A stretch of DNA of 64,000 nt, from the NCBI RefSeq assembly GCF_003007785.1, contig NZ_PXOH01000001.1, positions 354,852 to 418,851 on the forward strand. Direction: 5' to 3'. Every line of letters begins with the position of its first letter. The stretch's first letter is position 1. Source of the DNA: Aphanothece hegewaldii CCALA 016 (GTDB lineage: Bacteria; Cyanobacteriota; Cyanobacteriia; Cyanobacteriales; Microcystaceae). Positions 28,436 to 38,149 of the stretch are shown in pieces. A program made the translations under genes and the position numbers. The notes below the pieces were generated by a model, which saw nothing but the letters and a program-made list of their open reading frames with translations, had not been told where the DNA came from and made no database searches.

Positions 28436-29431
28436 ATGTCTAATAAAACCCTCGGTTTAAGTCGGGAATTCTATTCTTATTATCAGTCTATTACTGTTAA
28501 AGAACCCGAAATCTTACAAAAACTACGTGAAGAAACGGCGCAACATCCCAGAGCAATAATGCAAATTGCCCCCGAACAAGGTCAGTTTTTAGCGTTTTTA
28601 GTTCAATTAATTGGAGCGAGAAAAACTTTAGAAATTGGTGTTTTTACGGGTTATAGTTCTTTGGTTACGGCGCTCGCTTTACCTCCAGAGGGTAAAATTA
28701 TTGCTTGTGATGTGAGTGAGGAATATACAGAAATTGCACGTCGTTACTGGCAAGAAGCAGGAGTATCCAAAAAAATAGATTTACGCATTGCACCCGCTTT
28801 AGAAACTCTAGATCAATTATTAGCTGAAGGGCACGCAAATACTTTTGATTTTATTTTTATTGATGCTGATAAAGGAAACTATGATAATTATTATGAAAAG
28901 TCATTAAAATTAGTTAGAGGAGGTGGAATCATTGCGATTGATAATGTATTCTGGGGCGGCAAAGTAGCTGATTTAGAAATACAAGATAATCAAACGAATA
29001 AAATTCGTGAATTCAATAAAAAATTATATGAAGATGATCGAATTAATCTAAGTGTTGTTCCTATTGCTGATGGATTAACTTTAGCGATGAAAAAAGGAAT
29101 TGGTTTCGCAACGCTAATTCAAGGCACAAATTTTTATATGAGGGAAATTGGATGGGATATAGAAACAGCAAGAAATTATTTAATAGAAACCTATGGGAAA
29201 AGATCGCGCCAACTATTAACAGATGATGAACTTTTAGAGTTTCATGCACATCTTCAGCTAAGAGTTTACTTTCCTTTAGGATCAGTTGTTTATCTTTATG
29301 ATGAGGGAGCAACGCCTTATACAGTAGTTGGTTATTCTCAGGATGGAGAAAATTTAATATTAAAAAATAATCAAAATGAGGATTTAATTGTACCAAAAAC
29401 CTCGATTGTTAAAGAAGAATTTGATAGATGA
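28436..29431 (+). CDS. O-methyltransferase fused to a C-terminal extra domain
   Basis: 331 residues from MSNKTLGLSREFYSYY (ATG 28436). Residues about 1-222 are a caffeoyl-CoA-type class I methyltransferase, with the SAM loop TLEIGVFTGYSSLV, metal-binding FIFIDADKGNYDNYY and AIDNVFWGGKV. About 105 residues follow that the family does not have. They comprise a helical part (FYMREIGWDIETARNYLIET, LLTDDELLEFHAHL) and a small beta part (YFPLGSVVYLYDEGATPYTV). The fusion is in one frame with no frameshift sign. The substrate of the methyltransferase and the role of the tail are unknown. Confidence 0.8.
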   Translation: MSNKTLGLSREFYSYYQSITVKEPEILQKLREETAQHPRAIMQIAPEQGQFLAFLVQLIGARKTLEIGVFTGYSSLVTALALPPEGKIIACDVSEEYTEIARRYWQEAGVSKKIDLRIAPALETLDQLLAEGHANTFDFIFIDADKGNYDNYYEKSLKLVRGGGIIAIDNVFWGGKVADLEIQDNQTNKIREFNKKLYEDDRINLSVVPIADGLTLAMKKGIGFATLIQGTNFYMREIGWDIETARNYLIETYGKRSRQLLTDDELLEFHAHLQLRVYFPLGSVVYLYDEGATPYTVVGYSQDGENLILKNNQNEDLIVPKTSIVKEEFDR

Positions 29432-29522
29432 AAATTATTCTAATTCTATTTCTTTTTTCAGACTAAACTATAATTTTTAATAATTTCGGTGACTTTTTGT
29501 ATTTATAAACAATTCAATAAAA

Positions 29523-29768
29523 ATGAGTAATAAAATGAATAATCAAACTGTAAAAGAAAAAATAAACGAATACTTAGAACAGCTACCAGATGCTCAATTA
29601 GTTCAAGTTGCTAATTTTGTCGAAGAATTATTTCAAGAACAACAAATTAATCTGTCAAAAAGACAGCTAATTCGTTCTTTAAAAGGTAAATATTCAAATG
29701 TTTTAACTCCGACTGAAATCATAAGTCAGAAAAAACAAGATGAATTGACTTGGGAAAATGAAAATTGA
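29523..29768 (+). CDS. DUF2281-like orphan antitoxin
   Basis: 81 residues, from MSNKMNNQTVKEKINEYLEQ (a second ATG is at 29535). The LEQLPDAQLVQVANFVEEL helix pair resembles DUF2281-type antitoxin proteins. Its stop overlaps an ATG that would start a PIN toxin (MNIILDA), but that frame stops after seven codons. The toxin seems lost, leaving the antitoxin alone. Confidence 0.68.
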   Translation: MSNKMNNQTVKEKINEYLEQLPDAQLVQVANFVEELFQEQQINLSKRQLIRSLKGKYSNVLTPTEIISQKKQDELTWENEN

Positions 29769-29938
29769 TGAATATTATTCTCGATGCTTGAAACGATCGC
29801 TCTCGGTTTTTGGGCGAATGGTTTATCACATTACAAGACAAAAGTCAAGTCGCAAAAGTAAATATTTTTACGTGGAGACTGCTGAAGTAAGAGTAATTGT
29901 TAGTAATTTTAGGAGCGTTCGTAAGCTAAATCTCGAAT
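29768..29938 (+). pseudogene. Remnant of a PIN-type toxin gene
   Basis: The ATG overlapping the antitoxin stop opens MNIILDA, the first residues of many VapC toxins, then TGA. The following 150 bp hold only short broken frames with no PIN acidic motif. This suggests a deletion and frameshifts after an original antitoxin-toxin pair. The evidence is a short match plus position. Confidence 0.45.
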
Positions 29939-30121
29939 AAGGGGGGTTTTGCTTTTAAGATAATCACGAATCAGACAATTTTCTTCTGGAGTAAGAGGAT
30001 TAATTTTATCCAACTTTAAGAGCATTTGTTCTACTAAATCTCTGACATCAAGACTTAACAGTATGTGGGTTGGGGTTTCTTCGATAATACGCCAAAGTTG
30101 ATTTAACAGAGTGGGTTTCAT
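29909..30121 (-). CDS. Small conserved-looking protein of unknown function
   Basis: 70 residues, MKPTLLNQLWRIIEETPTHI to IRDLAYERS, mostly helical. A strong ribosome site (GGAGGAGG about 6 nt before the ATG) supports translation. The DxxxLVEQMLLKLDKINPLTPEE part is regular enough to be a real domain. Function unknown. It lies downstream of the REC-GAF kinase's divergent flank and overlaps the toxin remnant by 30 bp. Confidence 0.6.
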   Translation of the reverse strand: MKPTLLNQLWRIIEETPTHILLSLDVRDLVEQMLLKLDKINPLTPEENCLIRDYLKSKTPLIRDLAYERS

Positions 30122-30257
30122 AGAACTCCTCCTCCTAATGTTGGATGAGTTAAGGGTATAAGAGTAAATCTAAATCTAAAGAAAATATTAAGATCTTTTC
30201 GACAAAAATTCAAGAAAACTTAAGATTTGCTTCAAAGCTTGATACAAAACTTGACAT

Positions 30258-31880
30258 TTAAGGCGAGGGATACTCTTGACGGGATAGCTTCGGGAGGATG
30301 ACGGTGACTTTAGTTCCTTTGCCCAATTGACTTTTCAGGGAGATTTCGCCACCATGTAATTCAATTCCCGCACTGACGATCGATAATCCTAAACCTGTAC
30401 CAGGAATAGTATCAATATTACTGCCACGACGGAAAGATTGAAAAATGCTGCTTTGTTCATCTTGAGGAATACCAATACCTTCATCTTGGATATGTACCAA
30501 AACTTGTAACCCTTGTCCAATTATATTAATCTTGATTTTGCCCCCATCTGGAGAATACTTAACTGCATTCGAGAGTAGGTTATCAAAGATTTTTTTCAGA
30601 AGTTTGTGATCGGCGCTAAAGTCTTGAAAATTTCCCGTCTGCTTTAGACTAAATTCATGAAGATCACTGATGTTTTGTCGATATTCTTCGAGCAGAGCGG
30701 CGAAAAATTTCGGTATATCTAGAGGAATTGGGTTAAAATCGGCTTTTTGTTGCTCAAAACGGCTTAATGTAAGCATATCATCCACTAAACGAGACATATA
30801 TCTTGATTTATTTTCGATAAGCTGTAGAAATCGTTGCTGTTTTGTGGTTTCTAATTGTTCTCCATATAGTTTCATAGTCGAAGCAGCAGCAAGAATAGCA
30901 GCGAGGGGCGTTCGATATTCGTGGGAAACGGTAGCAATAATTTGTGATTTTAGCGCGTTAAGTTTTTTCTCTTCTTCTAATGCAACTTGTGTTTTGGCTA
31001 AAAGTTCTGCTTGCTGAATGGCTAAAGCAAGTTGTACTGAGACTTGTTTGAGCATTTCGACTTCTTCGGGATGCCATTGACGTTCTTGGGTATATTGATA
31101 AACGACTAATAAACCCCAAGGAGTCGCTAAGTCGGGTTTGGGTGAACCTAAAATAATCGGGATCTCTAAGTTATCATTTATCCCACTATCTAGCCCGTTA
31201 CTATAATTGCCAACTTCACAAATATTAGAAAGACTACTTTGTTGATCGTTTTGTGTTCCTAATTGATAGCATACTTTTTGATGCTGAACTTTCAGACTAT
31301 GCCCATCAGATCCTAACAGGTTATTGGCGGTTTCCTCAAAACGACACACCACAACCCGATCGCAGTTTAGTAGTTTTTGAATTTCTAAGATTGCCGTTTT
31401 TAAAATTTGTTCTAATTCTAATGACTGACGAATGCGTAGGGCGATGGTTGCAATTAAACGCTGTCTTTCTTGGGTTTTCTTTAGCTGAGTTTGTAAATGG
31501 GATCTTTCTAAGGCACTGCGAACCGCTAATTGTAGGATATCTGGTTTTAGATGGTTTTTTGCTAAATAATCTTGCGCCCCTATTTTCATCGCTTGTACGG
31601 CGATCGCTTCATCTCCATAAGCCGTTAACATAATCACAGGTAATGAACTATAATTCTGTCTTAACTCATCGAGAAATTCTAGCCCGTTCATTTCGGGAAG
31701 TTGAAAATCGAGTAAAATAACATCACAAGCGACTTTCTGGCATAATATCAGACCTTCTTCGGCCGATTCTGCTTCCAATATACAGTAAGACTGCTGTGAA
31801 TCTTTCAACAGATAGCGGCGATAAGTTTCTCGATCCTCTCTACAATCATCGACGATTAGGAGTGTCCGGCTGTAATCCAT
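30258..31880 (-). CDS. REC-GAF-histidine kinase
   Basis: 540 residues from MDYSRTLLIVDDCREDRE; an ATG 8 codons upstream also exists. An N-terminal receiver (about 6-125) has LLDFQLPEMNG. A GAF domain (about 140-290) has a Cys in NCDRVVVCRF. The kinase H-box is ATVSHEYRTPLAAI (about 325), with NLLSNAVKYSPDGG and DEGIGIP, GTGLGLSIV in the ATPase. Receiver-first kinases take phosphate from another kinase or sense through the GAF domain. The GAF lacks clear bilin-site motifs. It is oriented with rcp1 and the phytochrome gene and probably belongs to the same signalling set. Confidence 0.88.
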   Translation of the reverse strand: MDYSRTLLIVDDCREDRETYRRYLLKDSQQSYCILEAESAEEGLILCQKVACDVILLDFQLPEMNGLEFLDELRQNYSSLPVIMLTAYGDEAIAVQAMKIGAQDYLAKNHLKPDILQLAVRSALERSHLQTQLKKTQERQRLIATIALRIRQSLELEQILKTAILEIQKLLNCDRVVVCRFEETANNLLGSDGHSLKVQHQKVCYQLGTQNDQQSSLSNICEVGNYSNGLDSGINDNLEIPIILGSPKPDLATPWGLLVVYQYTQERQWHPEEVEMLKQVSVQLALAIQQAELLAKTQVALEEEKKLNALKSQIIATVSHEYRTPLAAILAAASTMKLYGEQLETTKQQRFLQLIENKSRYMSRLVDDMLTLSRFEQQKADFNPIPLDIPKFFAALLEEYRQNISDLHEFSLKQTGNFQDFSADHKLLKKIFDNLLSNAVKYSPDGGKIKINIIGQGLQVLVHIQDEGIGIPQDEQSSIFQSFRRGSNIDTIPGTGLGLSIVSAGIELHGGEISLKSQLGKGTKVTVILPKLSRQEYPSP

Positions 31881-32003
31881 AACAGCATTTACCAAATATG
31901 TCAAGCTTTACACTTAAGTGTTTCACATTTTGTATAGTTTTGTAGAAAATATTAAAATAATGTAAAGAAACTATACAAATTCACCTAAAGTATGTTGACT
32001 CCC

Positions 32004-32459
32004 TCAAAGTTTTTTTACCGAAGGTGGGGTATTGGTTTCAAGCCAAAAATTCACAAATGATTGTATTGTTTTTTGTAGTTCAGGTGTGCCGACGGGTTTA
32101 ATTAAATAGCCGTTTGCTCCTCTTTGGTAACATAGCTCAACATCATCAGGGTTAGAGGATGTGGTAAAAACAACGATCGGAATTTTCCGAAAACTTTCAT
32201 CTTGTTTAATCTTTTTCAGGAGTTCACGACCATCTAAACCGGGTAAATTAAGATCAAGTAGAATTACAGAAGGTCGCGGAATTTCGGTTTGTCCTTGATA
32301 GTCACCCTCAAGATAGAGAAAATCAAGAACTTCATCACCATTAGAACATCGATAAATCGGATTTTGTACATCAAGTCGCTTCATGAATCGTTGAAAAACT
32401 GCAAAGTCTTCATCGCTGTCCTCTGCTACGAGCAAAGGTTGATCATGAATAGTTATCAT
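32004..32459 (-). CDS. rcp1: Rcp1-like response regulator
   Basis: 151 residues, a receiver domain alone. The acidic pocket is in LVAEDSDEDF and the phospho-Asp in ILLDLNLPGLDGREL. VVFTTSSNPDDVE and the C-terminal FVNFWLETNT tail match Rcp1, the regulator paired with Cph1. It lacks an output domain and probably passes phosphate onward. Its start is 29 nt after the phytochrome stop, in the same direction. Confidence 0.85.
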   Translation of the reverse strand: MITIHDQPLLVAEDSDEDFAVFQRFMKRLDVQNPIYRCSNGDEVLDFLYLEGDYQGQTEIPRPSVILLDLNLPGLDGRELLKKIKQDESFRKIPIVVFTTSSNPDDVELCYQRGANGYLIKPVGTPELQKTIQSFVNFWLETNTPPSVKKL

Positions 32460-32488
32460 TATGTTATCTTAAACAGGTTTTTTAAAGT

Positions 32489-34771
32489 TTAGTTACTCTT
32501 TATACTATAAGATTCTAGCGTAAAGTAGAATATAGTGCCTTCTCTATAGATAGATTCAGCCCAGATGATCCCTCCGTGTCGTTCAACAATTTTTTTTGTA
32601 ATGGTTAAACCTGCACCAATACCACCCCCAAACTTATTTTGAGCATGAAGTCGCTTAAAAAGTCGGAAAATTGTTTCTTGATGATGATCGCGGATACCAA
32701 TTCCATTATCTTTGACATAAAATACAGGTGGTGCGGTGGCAGCTAATTGGGCATCAATCCAACCTCGCTTAACTTGTTCCCTTGGTTCTAAATAGCCAAT
32801 TTCCACCCATTTTTCGGCTTTATTGTTGTATTTAAAAGCATTACTGAGCAGATTACTAAATACCTCATTAATTAAAATAGCGTCACAACGAACGAGAGGT
32901 AAAGAACGCGGGAGACGAATTTCTAGATCATTTTCAGGATAACTAACACAGAAAACATCAATAACTTGTCTGAGGAGAGTATTGAGATCTGTTTTATGTA
33001 GATTTAATTCAGCTTGTCCTAAACGAGAATATTTTAACAGAACATCAATCAGAGATTCCATTCTCTGGGTTAAACGTACTAAAGTTTGTAGTCGTTCAAT
33101 GCCTATTTCATCAAGAACTTCTGTATAATCTTCTAACATGAAGACCGAGTAATTGTGAATGCCCCGAAGCGGTTCTTTAAGATCGTGAGATGCAGCAAAA
33201 GCAAAAGAGGCTAATTCTAGATTACTGCGTTCTAACTCTTGATTGAGTTTGGCTAATTCATCGGCTTGGGTTAAAATTAAACCAATGATAGCATTGCGAA
33301 ACTCAATCGCACTTTCAACCTCGCTCATTTTCCAAGGTTTCGAGACAAAACGTACTGTTTCTTGCCAGAGTTCAAAAGATTTCCGAGGACATAAAACTAG
33401 ATTACCATCAGCCCCAAGCTGAAAAGATTCTAAAGGATTTCCCGCCCAATTGACTGTCTGGATCACTTCAGGACGAAACCATAATAAATAATAACGCCGA
33501 ACCTGAGATATTCGCAATAATAGAACACCACTGGCTACATTTTTATACTCAGCAGCAGCAGGATATACTTTAGACAAAGAATCTGTATAAAAAATACTAT
33601 CAGTGACTTGAGGATCGATCCATTCAATGAGTTGATCAATAAATTCCGATCTTGGCGTTTGTCCGACTAAAATAATCTCATCATCTAAACTAATAGCAGC
33701 ACCTTGGGCGTTAACAAGTTCTAGTAAACGAGCAAAAGGAGATAATAAAGCTTCCCTAAAATTATCCTTTTGTGCCATTGCTTCAAGGACTTGGGAATGT
33801 AGCGATCGAAGCTTAATTTTATCATCTAATTCGTCTTGAGAAATTTTATTCGCCAATTCTAAAGAGGCAAATTGTCCCAATAAATCACAGGCGACACGTA
33901 CCGCATGAGGTAAATACTTTGGTGTTTGATGATGACAAGACACTAAACCCCACAGTTTACCATCTTTAATTAAAGATATTACTAAAAGGGCAGCAACTCC
34001 CATATTGTGATGATATGCCACACAACAAGTATCAACACTCCTTAAATGAATACAAGTTAGATCAACCGACAGACTACTAATCGCATTCTCGGCGGCTACA
34101 ATATCAACAGGTGGCGCATTGAGATGGGGAATATATCTTAGACGACATTCTAAGTACATTTTTCTTGATTCTTCGGGAATATCCGGTGCTGGATAGTGTA
34201 AACCTAAATAGGGATAAAGATCCTCTCTTTTCGCTTCTGCTACCACTTCACCCGCATCTTGAGCATCAAACTGATAAACCATTACTCGATCAAATTGAGT
34301 AATATTTTTCACCTCAGACGCGACTAAATGGAGAAATTCGGATAAATTTGAGGTTTTTTGGAGATTAGCTAGAGCATTACTCACCCATGCAAAGAAATCA
34401 GGTAAATTTTCTACTTTTTCAATTATTTTAGGCTCTAATTCTAGAATAATCATATTAGCCAAACGATGGACACTCCCCTCAAATTCTTTTTTTCCAAATG
34501 GAGTAGAAAAAGATAGCTGACAAGAATTACTATTCCCCTTTGCTTGATAGAGTGTTTGTTGGATAGCATTGATTTGCTCACAACTGAGTAGTTTTTCAAT
34601 GGGCTGATTTAGTAAACTTTGAGGAGAAATGCCCAAATATTCGGCAATATTTTGACTAACGTGGGTAATGATTAGATTAGGTTCAGTGAGGGAAAATAGG
34701 ATACCATGAGGTTGAATTGAGCCAGGGGTATGAAGTAGATGACTCTCAGACTGAATTAAATTGGCCATTTT
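32489..34771 (-). CDS. cph1: Cph1-type phytochrome histidine kinase
   Basis: 760 residues from MANLIQSESHLLHTPGSIQPHG; two upstream ATGs exist but would run into the start of the divergent kinase gene. The order is PAS (about 1-110), GAF (about 130-300), PHY (about 315-500), histidine kinase. The bilin site has PAPDIPEESRKMYL and, at about residue 249, the Cys aligned with Cph1 Cys259. The next residue is a second Cys where Cph1 has His260. Ser stands at the N-terminal Cys position of bacteriophytochromes. The PHY tongue has CPRKSFELWQ and WAGNP. The H-box is AASHDLKEPLRGI. It should bind phycocyanobilin and sense red/far-red light, passing phosphate to the Rcp1-like gene product. Confidence 0.92.
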   Translation of the reverse strand, partial: KMANLIQSESHLLHTPGSIQPHGILFSLTEPNLIITHVSQNIAEYLGISPQSLLNQPIEKLLSCEQINAIQQTLYQAKGNSNSCQLSFSTPFGKKEFEGSVHRLANMIILELEPKIIEKVENLPDFFAWVSNALANLQKTSNLSEFLHLVASEVKNITQFDRVMVYQFDAQDAGEVVAEAKREDLYPYLGLHYPAPDIPEESRKMYLECRLRYIPHLNAPPVDIVAAENAISSLSVDLTCIHLRSVDTCCVAYHHNMGVAALLVISLIKDGKLWGLVSCHHQTPKYLPHAVRVACDLLGQFASLELANKISQDELDDKIKLRSLHSQVLEAMAQKDNFREALLSPFARLLELVNAQGAAISLDDEIILVGQTPRSEFIDQLIEWIDPQVTDSIFYTDSLSKVYPAAAEYKNVASGVLLLRISQVRRYYLLWFRPEVIQTVNWAGNPLESFQLGADGNLVLCPRKSFELWQETVRFVSKPWKMSEVESAIEFRNAIIGLILTQADELAKLNQELERSNLELASFAFAASHDLKEPLRGIHNYSVFMLEDYTEVLDEIGIERLQTLVRLTQRMESLIDVLLKYSRLGQAELNLHKTDLNTLLRQVIDVFCVSYPENDLEIRLPRSLPLVRCDAILINEVFSNLLSNAFKYNNKAEKWVEIGYLEPREQVKRGWIDAQLAATAPPVFYVKDNGIGIRDHHQETIFRLFKRLHAQNKFGGGIGAGLTITKKIVERHGGIIWAESIYREGTIFYFTLESYSIKSN

Positions 34772-34842
34772 GTTTGTGCTTTTCGCGTTCTGATTCTGAT
34801 ATGGCTCTTGGCTTACTTTTTTATTAAAGCGCATTTGAGTAA

Positions 34843-36696
34843 ATGAAATCCAACAATCACCCCGCAGACGAAAAAGATCAGAACGTAGATACAGAAACAA
34901 TGTACCGTAGTATATACGAGAATGCTAAGATAGGAATTTTTCAAACTACGCCCGATGGACAGTATATTAATGTTAATCCTGCATTAGTTCGGATGTATGG
35001 ATATCTTTCAAAAGAAGCATTAATGCAAACACAGCCTAATTTTAAAGGACAATTGTATGTAGATCCAAATCGTCGTCGTCAGTTTCAAGCATTGCTAGAG
35101 CAAAATGATTCTGTAGAAAACTTTGAATCTCAGATTTATCGGCAAGATGGTAGCATCATTTGGATTGCCGAATATGCGCGGGCTGTCAGAGATGAAGCAG
35201 GAAAACTATTATATTATGAGGGATTCGTCGAAGATATTACAACGCGTAAACAAGCTGAAATCGCCTTAGAAAAAGCCAAAGAAGCTGCAGAAGCTGCAAA
35301 TCGAGCCAAAAGTACTTTTATCGCCAACATGAGTCATGAACTTCGTACCCCGCTCAATGCGATTTTAGGTTTTGCACAGTTGATGCAGCGTAGTGATACT
35401 TTACCATTAGAACAACAAGAAAATGTCGGAATTATTTTACGCAGTGGTGAACATCTTCTGAATTTAATTAATCAGGTGTTAGATTTATCTAAAATTGAAG
35501 CAGGACGCATCAACCTTAATACCCATAGTTTTGACTTGTATCGCTTGTTAGATGACATAAATGATTTGTTTGAACTAAAAGCCACAGAAAAAGGCTTACA
35601 GTTGATTTTCGACCAATCTGAGCAAGTTCCTAGATACGTCTGCACCGATGAAATTAAGTTACGTCAAGTATTGATTAATCTTCTAAATAATGCCATTAAG
35701 TTTACCAATTCTGGTGGAGTCGCTTTAAGAGTGTATGTCACTAAACAAGAAAATACTAATTATATTCTGGGTTTTGAAGTAGAAGACACTGGGGTAGGAA
35801 TTCCGACAGATGAATTATCCGAACTTTTCCAAGCTTTTGTACAAACACAATCTGGGAAAAATAGTCAAGAAGGTACGGGTTTAGGTTTAATTATCAGTCA
35901 AAAATTTATTTCTTTAATGGGGGGAGAGATTCGGGTTAGTAGTGAAGTGGATCAAGGAACTAAAATTTTATTTAATATTCAAGTTCAAGCAGTAAGCGAG
36001 GATGATGTTGAAAACAAGATTCAAGCAAAAAAGGTTATTGCTTTAGCACCCAATCAACCGACTTATCGTATTCTAGCAGTCGATGACCAACCTCTTAATC
36101 GTCAATTATTGGTGAAGTTACTGACACCTGTGGGTTTTGAAGTACAAGAAGCAGCCAACGGACAACAAGCGATCGCACTTTGGGAGACATGGAATCCTCA
36201 TCTTATTTTAATGGATATGAGAATGCCTGTCCTAGATGGATATGAAGCGACAAAACAAATTAAAATTACCACTAAAGGTCAAGCAACGGCTATTATTGCC
36301 CTAACAGCGAGTGTTTTAGAAGAAGAAAAAGCCATTATTTTGTCGGCTGGCTGTGATAATTTTTTGAGAAAACCTTTTCGAGAAGCAGAAATCTTTAAAA
36401 TGCTTGCCGATCATTTGGGGGTGAGTTATATTTGTGAATCTGAATCTGTATTAAAGCAAACCGTTTCTTGTGATCAAGATAACAGATTAACGGTGAGCGA
36501 GATCACAGCTTTACCAACCGAGTTACTCTTAGAATTAAGACAAGCATTATTGTATGTTGATCTGATCAGCATTAATCGGCTTGTTGAACAAATTCGTACT
36601 ATTGATGAAAGTTTAGCGAATTCCATTCAAAGTTATGTAGATAATTTTGAATATGATAAATTACTTTTATTAATTCCCTCCAATTTTGAGGTATAG
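34843..36696 (+). CDS. PAS-histidine kinase-REC hybrid
   Basis: 617 residues. A PAS/PAC domain (about 20-140, YENAKIGIFQTTPDGQYI) is followed by a coiled linker (EKAKEAAEAANRAKSTF), the H-box ANMSHELRTPLNAILGF (about 165), and the ATPase with NLLNNAIKF, DTGVGIP and GTGLGLIIS. A receiver (about 408-525) contains LMDMRMPVLDG and LRKPF. About 85 helical residues at the end may be a degenerate phosphotransfer or docking region. It is divergent from the phytochrome and leads a run of four signalling genes. Confidence 0.9.
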   Translation: MKSNNHPADEKDQNVDTETMYRSIYENAKIGIFQTTPDGQYINVNPALVRMYGYLSKEALMQTQPNFKGQLYVDPNRRRQFQALLEQNDSVENFESQIYRQDGSIIWIAEYARAVRDEAGKLLYYEGFVEDITTRKQAEIALEKAKEAAEAANRAKSTFIANMSHELRTPLNAILGFAQLMQRSDTLPLEQQENVGIILRSGEHLLNLINQVLDLSKIEAGRINLNTHSFDLYRLLDDINDLFELKATEKGLQLIFDQSEQVPRYVCTDEIKLRQVLINLLNNAIKFTNSGGVALRVYVTKQENTNYILGFEVEDTGVGIPTDELSELFQAFVQTQSGKNSQEGTGLGLIISQKFISLMGGEIRVSSEVDQGTKILFNIQVQAVSEDDVENKIQAKKVIALAPNQPTYRILAVDDQPLNRQLLVKLLTPVGFEVQEAANGQQAIALWETWNPHLILMDMRMPVLDGYEATKQIKITTKGQATAIIALTASVLEEEKAIILSAGCDNFLRKPFREAEIFKMLADHLGVSYICESESVLKQTVSCDQDNRLTVSEITALPTELLLELRQALLYVDLISINRLVEQIRTIDESLANSIQSYVDNFEYDKLLLLIPSNFEV

Positions 36697-36709
36697 TCAG
36701 TAGCTTAAA

Positions 36710-38137
36710 ATGAATCAGTCAACTCCCTCCGCCAATATTTTAGTTGTCGATGATACACCCGCAAATTTACGGCTTTTAGTAGAAATATTACAACAACAAG
36801 GTTATTTAGTCAGACCTGTTACTCATGGCAAATTAGCGTTATCGGCAGCACAAGGATTACCTCCAGACCTGATTTTACTAGATATTTTCATGCCTGAAAT
36901 GGATGGATATGAGGTTTGCCAACAGCTTAAAAATAATGAAAAAACAAAAGATATTCCCATTATATTTATTAGTGCTGCCAATGAAATAATTGATAAAGTC
37001 AAAGCTTTTCAAGTTGGCGGAGTAGATTATATTACAAAACCTTTTCAAGTCGAAGAAGTTTTAGTGAGAGTAACTACACATCTTAATCTTTGTGCATTAC
37101 AAAAAAAACTGTCTCAAAAGAATGAAGAATTAACCACAATTATTGAACAACTTACCCAGACACAAACCCAACTCATTCAAACCGAAAAAATGGCAGCATT
37201 AGGTAATTTAATTGCTGGTATTGCCCATGAAATAAATACCCCGATGGGTGCGATTCGTTCTTCGATTGAAAATATTGCGAGTTTTTTTGATTCTCAGTTA
37301 ATTAAGTTGCCGAAACTTCACGATAATATTAATTCAGACGTACAAGAAAATATGGCACAATTAATTAAAATATATCAGCAACAAAACGAATATTATTCAA
37401 CTCGTGAAAAACGACAGATTAGAAAAAAATTAGTTAATAAACTAGAAGAAGAAAATATTGATAAATCTGATGAAATTGCCGACACAATGGTTGATTTAGG
37501 AATACATACGCCCGAACAATTAGAAGACTTTATCCCTCTAATCCAACATCCCGACGGTTATCGAATCTTAGAAGAAACGTATTATTTAACAACGCTACAA
37601 ACTAGCACAAAAACAATATTAACCGCGACAGAAAGAGCGACTAAAATAGTTTATGCTTTAAAAAGCTATGCTCATTTTGAATCTCAAAATAAAGCGATTA
37701 AATCGAATATAATAGAAGGAATAGAAACTATTTTGACACTTTACCACAATCATTTAAAAAAAGGAATAGAAGTTATTAAAAATTATACCGAAATACCGTT
37801 AATTTCTTGTTATCCTGATCAACTTAATCAAGTTTGGACTAATTTAATTAATAATGCCATTCATGGGATGAATAATCAAGGAACTTTAATCATTGATATC
37901 ATTCAAGAACAACAAATGGTAAAAGTTATAATGACTGATAACGGTTTAGGAATTCCATTAGAAATACAAGATAAAATATTTGAACCATTTTTTACAACAA
38001 AAGCGAAAGGAGAAGGAAGTGGATTAGGATTAGATATTGTCAAAAAAATTATTAATAAACACCAAGGAACAATAGAATTTGAATCTATGCTTGGGAAAAC
38101 CAGCTTTATTGTCTCATTACCTATTAATTTAGAATAA
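36710..38137 (+). CDS. REC-histidine kinase
   Basis: 475 residues. A receiver (about 8-122) with LLDIFMPEMDG and ITKPFQVEEV is followed by a coiled coil (about 130-155). The H-box is AGIAHEINTPMGAIRSS. A long helical insert of about 130 residues lies between the H-box and the ATPase, which has NLINNAIHGM, DNGLGIP and GSGLGLDIV. The insert makes the kinase core longer than usual. It starts 13 nt after the hybrid kinase. Confidence 0.9.
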   Translation: MNQSTPSANILVVDDTPANLRLLVEILQQQGYLVRPVTHGKLALSAAQGLPPDLILLDIFMPEMDGYEVCQQLKNNEKTKDIPIIFISAANEIIDKVKAFQVGGVDYITKPFQVEEVLVRVTTHLNLCALQKKLSQKNEELTTIIEQLTQTQTQLIQTEKMAALGNLIAGIAHEINTPMGAIRSSIENIASFFDSQLIKLPKLHDNINSDVQENMAQLIKIYQQQNEYYSTREKRQIRKKLVNKLEEENIDKSDEIADTMVDLGIHTPEQLEDFIPLIQHPDGYRILEETYYLTTLQTSTKTILTATERATKIVYALKSYAHFESQNKAIKSNIIEGIETILTLYHNHLKKGIEVIKNYTEIPLISCYPDQLNQVWTNLINNAIHGMNNQGTLIIDIIQEQQMVKVIMTDNGLGIPLEIQDKIFEPFFTTKAKGEGSGLGLDIVKKIINKHQGTIEFESMLGKTSFIVSLPINLE

Positions 38138-38149
38138 GGAAATTAAATA

